6,315 nt of DNA, taken from NCBI GenBank assembly GCA_013813615.1, contig JACCRJ010000379.1:1-6315 (forward strand). Reading direction: 5' to 3'. A program made the translations under genes and the position numbers. The notes below the pieces were generated by a model. The model was not told the origin of the DNA, ran no database searches, and worked only from the letters and a program-made list of their open reading frames with translations. Position 1 is the stretch's first letter. Every line of letters begins with the position of its first letter. Source of the DNA: Lautropia sp. (GTDB taxonomy: Bacteria > Pseudomonadota > Gammaproteobacteria > Burkholderiales > Burkholderiaceae_E). Of this stretch, positions 1 through 6,315 are shown piece by piece.

Positions 1-227
1 GTCCCCGTCAACATCGAGGACTGGCCATAGCCGGGGCGTGAATAGGCGAGCACCGGCTCGCCGGTCCTTTGTGCGAGTCGCGCCGGGAAGTCCCGCCATG
101 CCGCGACCGAGCCCAGGCCTTCGTGCAGGAGCACCACCCGCAGCGGCATTTCCGGTGGGCCGAAGCGGCGGGTTTCGAGTCGATGGCCGGCCGCATCGAC
201 TTCGCCTGAAGCGCTGATTGCGTTCAA
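1..227 (-). CDS. alpha/beta hydrolase, N-terminal part (cut by window edge)
   Basis: Reading the minus strand from a TTG codon at 227-225 gives 75 residues that stay open to the left edge. The segment around residues 28-40 reads as a beta strand followed by the oxyanion-hole type motif HEGLGS (residues 35-40). It continues with AAWRDFPARLA, a GEPVLAYSRPGYGQS stretch and then the window edge. This order (strand, HEGLG, WRDFP, Y-SRxGYGxS) is typical of alpha/beta hydrolases often found beside aromatic-degradation clusters. The nucleophile elbow, acid and catalytic His lie outside the window, so esterase, thioesterase or C-C hydrolase activity cannot be told apart. The start is uncertain: no in-frame ATG occurs before residue 27. 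The TTG at 227 has only a distant AGAGG (243-239) in front, and another in-frame TTG lies at 281-279. The gene is divergent from the HTH gene and may share its control region. Confidence 0.8.
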   Translation of the reverse strand, partial: MNAISASGEVDAAGHRLETRRFGPPEMPLRVVLLHEGLGSVAAWRDFPARLAQRTGEPVLAYSRPGYGQSSMLTG

Positions 228-240
228 TGGTTTCCAGACC

Positions 241-269
241 TCTACAGTCGGGGGCGGTTGCGTTATATT
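241..269 (+). promoter_or_regulatory. candidate sigma-70 promoter for the HTH-ligase operon
   Basis: TCTACA (241-246) matches the -35 consensus at four of six positions. TATATT (264-269) matches the -10 consensus at five of six, and the spacer is 17 bp. The -10 lies in a small AT-rich island within G+C-rich DNA. Transcription would start near 275-277, giving a leader of under 20 nt before the ATG at 294. That start point would rule out the in-frame TTG at 258 as the translation start. This is inference from sequence alone. Confidence 0.45.
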
Positions 270-272
270 GCG
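258..272. promoter_or_regulatory. candidate regulator operator, TGCG-N6-TGCG direct repeat
   Basis: Two copies of TTGCG start exactly 10 bp apart (258-262 and 268-272), so TGCG-N6-TGCG spans 259-272 and covers the candidate -10 hexamer. BzdR and BoxR operators of Azoarcus are described as direct TGCA repeats with about this spacing, as I recall. Here the last base of each half is G. A single true TGCA lies at 291-294, overlapping the HTH start codon. Position over the -10 would suit autorepression and could also affect the divergent hydrolase gene. No binding evidence exists in the sequence. Confidence 0.35.
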
Positions 273-293
273 CGGAGTCAACCGGTATGGTGC

Positions 294-560
294 ATGTCGA
301 TACAGCTATCAGGCAAGCCGGAAGAGGAGGCGGCTTTTCTCTTCGAGCTAGGTCGCCGCGTCAGGCACGCCCGTCATTCGGCCGGACTGACGCGCAGGCA
401 GCTCGCGGAATCCTCCGGCCTTTCGGAGCGCTATCTGGCGCAGCTGGAAGCCGGGGAGGGAAACATTTCGGTGCTGCTGATGCGCCGCGTGGCCAAGGTC
501 CTGAGAACCGACCTGGAACGCCTGGTCGCCGAACCGGTTTCCCGAACGGTTTCACTGTAA
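294..560 (+). CDS. short XRE-family HTH regulator, BoxR/BzdR-like DNA-binding domain only
   Basis: This 88-residue protein is almost entirely one helix-turn-helix domain. The helices read LGRRVRHARHSAGL (19-32), TRRQLAESSG (33-42), then the recognition helix LSERYLAQLEAGEGN (43-57) and VLLMRRVAKVL (60-70). The TRRQLAE, LSERYLAQLE and GxGNIS segments match the N-terminal domain of BoxR/BzdR, regulators that respond to benzoyl-CoA. Those proteins run to about 300 residues with a shikimate-kinase-like effector domain. Here translation stops 18 residues after the last HTH helix and the ligase gene begins 36 bp later, so that domain is absent with no visible remnant. I chose the ATG at 294; the in-frame TTG at 258 adds 12 poorly conserved residues and overlaps the candidate promoter. 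It has only a weak ribosome site (GGAG at 274-277, distant). It is probably co-transcribed with the ligase. It could be an autonomous repressor, or need a partner for effector sensing. Confidence 0.82.
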   Translation: MSIQLSGKPEEEAAFLFELGRRVRHARHSAGLTRRQLAESSGLSERYLAQLEAGEGNISVLLMRRVAKVLRTDLERLVAEPVSRTVSL

Positions 561-584
561 TGCGCGGCGTGTTGTCCGCATCCT

Positions 585-590
585 GGGGAG
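585..590 (+). promoter_or_regulatory. ribosome binding site of the benzoate-CoA ligase gene
   Basis: GGGGAG lies 6 bases before the ATG at 597. It is one of the best Shine-Dalgarno matches in the window and fixes the ligase start. The contrast with the weak site of the upstream HTH gene would favour much higher ligase output from a shared transcript. Confidence 0.7.
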
Positions 591-596
591 ACAGGC

Positions 597-2243
<1,647 letters not shown>

Positions 2244-2267
2244 TCGCGCAATGGACGGGGAAAGCAA

Positions 2268-3080
2268 ATGGCCAAATGCTGGATAGAGCTGGACCCGGAC
2301 AGCCGCCCGGACGCGCTCCTGAAACTCTCCGGCAGCGAAACACCCGGCTTCAAGGGCGACGAGGAGGGGGCCGAACGGGCCAGCGAAGGGCTGCGCGAGG
2401 AACTGGTGGCGCTGCAGGAGCGCCTGTTCGCGCAGGAGACGCACAAGGTTCTGGTGGTCCTGCTGGCGATGGACACCGGCGGCAAGGACGGGGCCATCCG
2501 CAAGGTCTTTTCCGGCGTCAACCCGCAGGGCGTGGAGGTGGCCCGCTTTGCCGCTCCCACCGCCACCGAACTCGCCCACGACTATCTCTGGCGCGTGCAC
2601 CAGAGGGTTCCTGCCAAAGGCAAGATCGTCGTCTTCAATCGGTCGCACTATGAGGACGTGCTGGTCGCGAGGGTCACCAATCTGGTGCCGCGGGCGGTCT
2701 GGAAGAAGCGCTATGCGCACCTGCGCCACTTCGAACGGATGCTGGTGGACGAGGGAACCACCATCCTGAAGTTCTTCCTGCACATCGACGCCGAGGAGCA
2801 GCGAGAGCGCCTGCAGGCCCGGCTCGATGAGCCGCAGAAGCACTGGAAATTCGACGAGCATGACCTTGAGCAGCGCAAGCACTGGAAGGAGTACATGCAC
2901 GCGTTCCGTGATGCCATCGTCAAGACGCACCATAAAGATGCGCCCTGGTTCGTGATTCCGGCCAACCGCAAGTGGTTCCGCGATTACGCGATGCTGACGA
3001 TCATCGTCGATGCGTTGAAGAAGATCGACCCGCAGTTCCCCCAGCCGACCTTCGATCCGGCCACGATCAAGGTCGTCTGA
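2268..3080 (+). CDS. ppk2: polyphosphate kinase 2, probably class III (AMP/ADP phosphotransferase)
   Basis: This 270-residue protein has the single-domain PPK2 fold of the P-loop kinase type, which uses polyphosphate as phosphate donor. Walker A is MDTGGKDG (68-75), preceded by the strand KVLVVLLA. The second core motif is VVFNRSHYEDVLV (121-133), followed by RVTNLVP. Further family segments are DYLWRVHQ (105-112), TTILKFFLHI (164-173), the lid-region arginines near 179-185, KHWKF (191-195) and APWFVIPANRKWFRDY (225-240). Sequence and length most resemble class III enzymes such as that of Meiothermus ruber, which phosphorylate both AMP and ADP; class II (AMP only) is the main alternative. The ATG at 2268 has GGGGA 6 bases upstream. 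The gene follows the ligase by 24 bp, so co-expression is likely. Since the ligase releases AMP, a role in recharging AMP to ADP and ATP is an attractive inference. Confidence 0.93.
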   Translation: MAKCWIELDPDSRPDALLKLSGSETPGFKGDEEGAERASEGLREELVALQERLFAQETHKVLVVLLAMDTGGKDGAIRKVFSGVNPQGVEVARFAAPTATELAHDYLWRVHQRVPAKGKIVVFNRSHYEDVLVARVTNLVPRAVWKKRYAHLRHFERMLVDEGTTILKFFLHIDAEEQRERLQARLDEPQKHWKFDEHDLEQRKHWKEYMHAFRDAIVKTHHKDAPWFVIPANRKWFRDYAMLTIIVDALKKIDPQFPQPTFDPATIKVV

Positions 3081-3188
3081 CGTTTCGGCGGGAGTTTCTT
3101 TTCCGGACCAGCGCCTCTCGCGGCTTCAGCAGCCTCCCCAGAACGGGTGAAGTCGTCTAGGATTCATCAAACAACCCCGGGAGTTCCC
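3081..3188. other. 108-bp gap between ppk2 and the transporter genes
   Basis: No gene and no convincing hairpin terminator is seen here, so read-through from ppk2 into the transporter is possible. A weak -10-like TAGGAT (3158-3163) has only a poor -35 partner at 3135-3140. The octamer CGGGAGTT occurs twice (3089-3096 and 3178-3185). The second copy contains the GGGAG ribosome site of the binding-protein gene, 5 bases before its ATG. This is the longest space within the plus-strand series, so an internal promoter is plausible but unproven. Confidence 0.4.
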
Positions 3189-4217
3189 ATGAAATCGCTG
3201 TCTCCGATGCGCGCAGCGCGCCCTTCCCCGGTCCGTCGCATGGCGGCTGCAGTCGCCGCCGCTGCGATCGCCCTGATCCTGTTGCCGGACATGGCCACCG
3301 CCCAGGACAAGCTGAAGGTGGCTGCCATCTATACCGTACCGGTTGAGCAGCAATGGGTGAGCCGCATCCACAAGGCTCTCGACGCCGCCGTCGCGCGGGG
3401 GGAGATCGAATACAAGTTCTCGGAGAACGTCGCCAACGCCGACTACGAGCGGGTGATGCGCCAGTATGCCGAGCAGGGCAACGGGCTCATCGTGGGTGAA
3501 GCCTTCGCGGTCGAGCCGGCGGCGAGGCGGGTAGCGAAGGACTATCCCAAGACCGCCTTCCTGATGGGCTCCTCCGGTAAACCGGTGGCACCCAATTTCG
3601 CGGTGTTCGACAACTATATCCAGGAGCCCGCCTACCTCAGCGGCATGATTGCGGGCGGGATGACCAGGACCGGCAAGATCGGCATGGTCGGCGGATACCC
3701 CATACCGGAAGTGAACCGCCTGATGAATGCGTTCATGGAAGGGGCGCGGGAGACCAATCCGAACGTGCAGTTCATGGTCTCGTTCATCAACTCGTGGTTC
3801 GACCCGCCGAAGGCCAAGGAGGCGTCGTTCGCGATGCTCGACAAAGGCGCGGACATCCTCTATGCGGAGCGCTTCGGCGTTTCGGACGCCGCCAAGGAGC
3901 GCAAGGCGCTGGCGATCGGCAACGTGATCAACACGCAGAGCGCGTATCCGGAGACGGTGGTCGCATCGGCGCTCTGGAGCATGGAGCCCACCATCGACCG
4001 GGCGATTGCGGCGGTCAGGTCCGGCAAGTTCGTGCAGGAAGACTACGGGCAGTATTCGATGATGAAGTACAAGGGCTCGGAGCTCGCGCCGCTCGGCACC
4101 TTCGAAGGGAAGGTTCCCAAGGAAGTGATGGACAAGGTGAGCGCCCGGCAGAAGGGCATCCTCGATGGTTCCTTCGTCGTCAAGGTCAACGACAACCAGC
4201 CCAAGGCCTCCAACTGA
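3189..4217 (+). CDS. BMP/PnrA-family ABC transporter substrate-binding protein
   Basis: The 342-residue protein begins with a clear Sec signal peptide: a basic n-region (R8 to R17), a hydrophobic core MAAAVAAAAIALILL (18-32) and an ATA-Q cleavage site after residue 38. It is therefore a soluble periplasmic protein. The mature part fits the BMP (Bmp/Med/PnrA) family: KVAAIYTVPVEQQW (43-56), AEQGNGLIVGEAFA (94-107), the FDNYIQEPAYLSGMIAG hinge region (140-156), KIGMVGG (163-169), LDKGADILYAERFG (217-230). Known members bind purine or other nucleosides. In this protein the first binding loop reads VPVEQQW and not the DGGFN-like loop common in nucleoside binders, so ligand identity is open. I preferred the ATG at 3189, with GGGAG 5 bases upstream, over an in-frame GTG at 3147 that would place 14 extra residues before the signal. 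The ATPase gene follows 13 bp after the stop. Confidence 0.9.
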   Translation: MKSLSPMRAARPSPVRRMAAAVAAAAIALILLPDMATAQDKLKVAAIYTVPVEQQWVSRIHKALDAAVARGEIEYKFSENVANADYERVMRQYAEQGNGLIVGEAFAVEPAARRVAKDYPKTAFLMGSSGKPVAPNFAVFDNYIQEPAYLSGMIAGGMTRTGKIGMVGGYPIPEVNRLMNAFMEGARETNPNVQFMVSFINSWFDPPKAKEASFAMLDKGADILYAERFGVSDAAKERKALAIGNVINTQSAYPETVVASALWSMEPTIDRAIAAVRSGKFVQEDYGQYSMMKYKGSELAPLGTFEGKVPKEVMDKVSARQKGILDGSFVVKVNDNQPKASN

Positions 4218-4230
4218 ACGTGGTCCGGGC

Positions 4231-5883
4231 GTGTCGGCGGGTCCCGTCCTTCGCCTGGAGGGCATCACCAGGCGCTTCGGCACGCTGCTCGCCAACGACG
4301 ACATCTCGCTGAGCCTGCATGCCGGCGAGGTACTTGCGCTGCTCGGCGAGAATGGCGCGGGCAAGTCGACGCTGGTGTCGATCCTCTTCGGCCACTACCT
4401 GGCCGACGCCGGCAGCGTGGTCGCATTCGGCAGACCGCTTGCCGCCGGCGATACCCGCGCGGCCCTGGCCGCCGGTATCGGCATGGTGCACCAGCACTTC
4501 GCGCTGGCGGAGAACCTGACGGTCCTGGAAAACGTGATGCTGGGACTCGAGCCGCTATGGCGGCTGAACTCGCGGCGGCATGCGGTGCGCGAGCGCCTGC
4601 TGCGCGCAGGTCAGGACTTCGGTTTGCTGGTCGATCCGGCGGCGCAGGTGTCCGAACTGTCGGTGGGCGAGCGCCAGCGGGTGGAAATACTCAAGGCGCT
4701 GGTGCGGGGTTCGCGAATCCTCGTGCTCGACGAGCCGACCGCGATCCTGTCACCGCAGGAAAGCGAGTCGCTGTTCGAGACGCTGCGCAAATTCACCGAT
4801 GCCGGCCTGGCGCTGATCTTCATCTCGCACAAGCTCGACGAGGTGCTGCGCGTCAGCCACAACATCGTCGTCCTCAAGCACGGCCGGTGCGTGCTGCGCA
4901 CGCCGGCGGGCGCAACCAGCAAGCAGGCTCTCGCCGAAGCGATGGTCGGCAGCCTTGACCGGGCGGGCACTGCCGGCACCTCGAACGCCACCAACGCCAC
5001 CAACGCCTCCAACGCCACCAACGCCACCAACGCTGCCAACGCCGCTCCCGCCCCCAAGGCCCCGAGCACCGCTACCACTGCCACCACTGCCATCGCCGGG
5101 ACCGCTGCCGCAGAGCCGCGGATCGAGCTCGACGGGGTTTCAGTGGCGCGCGGCGGACACGCGAGCCTGCACGCCGTCGACCTGCAGGTGCTGGCCGGCG
5201 AGGTGCTGGCCATCGCCGGCGTTTCCGGCAACGGCCAGCAGACGCTGGCCGCGCTGTTGAGCGGGGAGCTTGCACCGCAGGCGGGGCAGGTGCGGATCAG
5301 CGGCCGCCTGCTGCCGGCCGGCGCGCGCCACTGGATAGACGCCGGTATCGCGCGGATTCCTGAGGATCGGACCGGGACCGGCGTCATCGGCGACGCCTCG
5401 ATCGAAGACAACGCGATGGCGCACCGGCTGCGGGACCCGCTCGCGCTGCGGCGCGGCTGGCTCGGCCGGCGCCTCGGCCTGCTCGATCGCGCCGGGATCA
5501 GGGCGGAGGCAAGGCGGATCGTCGATGCCTACGACGTGCGCCACGCCAGCCTGGACCAGCCGATCCGCATGCTCTCAGGCGGCAACATCCAGAAGTTCAT
5601 CCTCGGGCGTGAACTCGGCCAGGCACCCCGCGTCATCATCGCCAACCAGCCGACCTGGGGTCTGGACATCGGCGCGGTGGCCTTCGTGCACCGGCAGTTG
5701 CTGACGGCGCGCAGCCGCGGGGCGGCGGTGCTGCTCATCTCCGAGGATCTGGAGGAAATCCTCGCGATCGCCGACCGGATGGCGGTGATCTTCGGCGGCC
5801 GCCTGACGCCGGCGCGGCCGCTGTCCGACTGGGATGCGGCCGGCATCGGCCTGGCCATGGCCGGCGGCGCGTCTGCGTCATGA
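4231..5883 (+). CDS. ABC transporter ATPase with two nucleotide-binding domains (BMP/nucleoside type)
   Basis: This 550-residue cytoplasmic ATPase carries two fused NBDs, as in the sugar and nucleoside importers (MglA/RbsA/YufO type). NBD1 is complete: Walker A GENGAGKST (39-47, K45), signature LSVGERQ (143-149), Walker B ILVLDEPT (D167, E168), H-loop H200. NBD2 is degenerate: GVSGNGQQT (330-338) has Gln for the Walker A lysine, signature LSGGN (448-452), IIANQPTWGLD has Asn-Gln (472-473) where Asp-Glu is expected, and E505 replaces the H-loop His. Such decay of NBD2 is usual in this subfamily. Between the halves lies an unusually long Asn/Ala/Thr-rich linker (about 247-295). I start at GTG 4231, 13 bp after the binding-protein stop. 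An in-frame ATG at 4165 would overlap the previous gene and add 22 low-complexity residues. The ribosome site is weak, suggesting translational coupling. The stop overlaps the permease start. Confidence 0.93.
   Translation: MSAGPVLRLEGITRRFGTLLANDDISLSLHAGEVLALLGENGAGKSTLVSILFGHYLADAGSVVAFGRPLAAGDTRAALAAGIGMVHQHFALAENLTVLENVMLGLEPLWRLNSRRHAVRERLLRAGQDFGLLVDPAAQVSELSVGERQRVEILKALVRGSRILVLDEPTAILSPQESESLFETLRKFTDAGLALIFISHKLDEVLRVSHNIVVLKHGRCVLRTPAGATSKQALAEAMVGSLDRAGTAGTSNATNATNASNATNATNAANAAPAPKAPSTATTATTAIAGTAAAEPRIELDGVSVARGGHASLHAVDLQVLAGEVLAIAGVSGNGQQTLAALLSGELAPQAGQVRISGRLLPAGARHWIDAGIARIPEDRTGTGVIGDASIEDNAMAHRLRDPLALRRGWLGRRLGLLDRAGIRAEARRIVDAYDVRHASLDQPIRMLSGGNIQKFILGRELGQAPRVIIANQPTWGLDIGAVAFVHRQLLTARSRGAAVLLISEDLEEILAIADRMAVIFGGRLTPARPLSDWDAAGIGLAMAGGASAS
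4984..5046 (+). repeat. 9-bp tandem repeat (AACGCCACC) encoding Asn-Ala-Thr linker
   Basis: Seven consecutive in-frame 9-bp units occur here. Four are exactly AACGCCACC; the third, sixth and seventh carry substitutions, giving NAT-NAT-NAS-NAT-NAT-NAA-NAA from residue 252. A second shorter run of Ala-Thr-Thr units (GCTACCACT, GCCACCACT) follows at 5071-5088. Both lie in the linker between NBD1 and NBD2, where length change is tolerated. Confidence 0.9.
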
Positions 5884-6315
5884 GGTTCGAGCGGCGCACG
5901 CAAACCTCCCACAGCGCGCTGGTCATCGCGCCGGTGGCCGCGATCCTGCTCACCCTGCTGATCTGCGCGCTGCTCGTCGCCTGGGCCGGGGCACCGGTCG
6001 GGCAGACCTACCTGCTGCTGATCGACGGCGGCTTCGGCTCGCGCTTCGCACTCACCGAAACCCTGACGCGGGCGACGCCGCTGATCCTGACCGGGCTCGC
6101 CGTGGCGGTTGCGTTCCGGGCGCGGCTCTTCAACATCGGCGCCGAGGGACAGTTCCATGCCGGCGCGCTGGCGGCGGTCGCCGTCGGCGGCCTGCACGGC
6201 GGGGAGGGCTGGGGGCTGCCGGATGGGCTCCTGTACGTCCTGATGATCGTCGCGGCCATGGCGGCCGGCGCGCTGCTGCTGCTGGTGCCGGCGTGGCTCA
6301 AGACCCGTCTTTCGG
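5880..6315 (+). CDS. BMP/nucleoside-type ABC transporter permease, N-terminal part (cut by window edge)
   Basis: An ATG at 5880 overlaps the ATPase stop in an ATGA arrangement and opens a frame that runs to the right edge without a stop (145 residues). The start is basic (MRFERR), followed by a membrane segment at about 13-37, then LTRATPLILTGLAVAVAFRA (62-81), RLFNIGAEGQFHAGALAAV (82-100) and a strongly hydrophobic segment at 116-140. The T-R-A-T-P-L-I-L-T-G-L-A and FNIGAEGQ motifs are hallmarks of BMP-associated inner-membrane permeases of the YufP/NupP type in the branched-chain-amino-acid permease superfamily. Such systems normally have a second permease gene next, which would lie outside the window. 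No separate ribosome site is evident, so translation is probably coupled to the ATPase. Confidence 0.93.
   Translation, partial: MRFERRTQTSHSALVIAPVAAILLTLLICALLVAWAGAPVGQTYLLLIDGGFGSRFALTETLTRATPLILTGLAVAVAFRARLFNIGAEGQFHAGALAAVAVGGLHGGEGWGLPDGLLYVLMIVAAMAAGALLLLVPAWLKTRLS

Noticed and set aside
8..196. A 62-codon minus-strand frame at the left edge
   Set aside because: It is a different frame of the same strand as the hydrolase; only the hydrolase frame gives the HEGLGS and SRPGYGQS motifs.
276..281. TTGACT on the minus strand as a -35 for the hydrolase
   Set aside because: The only nearby -10-like element (TATAAC on the minus strand, 267-262) is just 8 bp away, far too close for a sigma-70 promoter.
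3081..3188. A rho-independent terminator after ppk2
   Set aside because: No stable inverted repeat followed by a T run was found on reading either strand.
3126..4364. A 412-codon open frame on the minus strand opposite the binding-protein gene
   Set aside because: It is antisense to a gene with a clear signal peptide and BMP-family sequence; its composition is that of a shadow frame and no domain is recognisable.
4984..5088. Possible CRISPR-like or minisatellite locus
   Set aside because: The units are contiguous 9-mers without spacers and stay in the coding frame, so this is a coding tandem repeat.
4955..5260. A proline-rich plus-strand frame (many TPP units) in the linker region
   Set aside because: It is the alternate-frame reading of the 9-bp repeat; the ATPase frame continues through it with intact domains on both sides.

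Overview
The window is G+C-rich (roughly two thirds by eye) and tightly packed. Gene content points to a betaproteobacterium that degrades aromatic compounds, in the general range of Rhodocyclales (Thauera, Azoarcus, Aromatoleum) or Burkholderiales. This is a judgement from gene types, not from a marker gene. Both ends of the window cut through genes. No RNA genes, insertion sequences or CRISPR arrays were seen, and there is no gene-free stretch longer than about 110 bases.

Layout: (1) minus strand, 227 to the left edge, the N-terminal part of an alpha/beta hydrolase. (2) A 66-bp divergent intergenic region with a candidate promoter overlapped by a TGCG-N6-TGCG direct repeat. (3) Plus strand, 294-560, an 88-residue XRE-type HTH protein that resembles only the DNA-binding half of BoxR/BzdR benzoyl-CoA regulators. 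(4) 597-2243, an AMP-forming benzoate-CoA ligase. (5) 2268-3080, a polyphosphate kinase 2 that looks like class III. (6) A 108-bp gap. (7) 3189-4217, 4231-5883 and 5880 to the right edge: the binding protein, double ATPase and first permease of a BMP/PnrA-type (nucleoside-family) ABC importer.

How the genes may work together: the ligase spends ATP and releases AMP and PPi when it makes benzoyl-CoA. A class III PPK2 can rebuild ADP and ATP from AMP using polyphosphate, and it sits 24 bp downstream of the ligase with a good ribosome binding site. The pair could therefore be a self-recharging activation module. The HTH protein upstream is the natural candidate for benzoyl-CoA or benzoate control, but it lacks the C-terminal shikimate-kinase-like domain that senses the effector in characterised BoxR/BzdR. 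The transporter may supply a substrate to the same pathway or may be an independent nucleoside/purine system.

Most noteworthy: the sensor-less BoxR-like regulator and its possible operator, the ligase-PPK2 pairing, the Asn-Ala-Thr repeat linker between the two halves of the transporter ATPase, and 9-bp repeat expansions in two different genes. The permease gene at the right edge has no stop codon in the window and is easy to miss.
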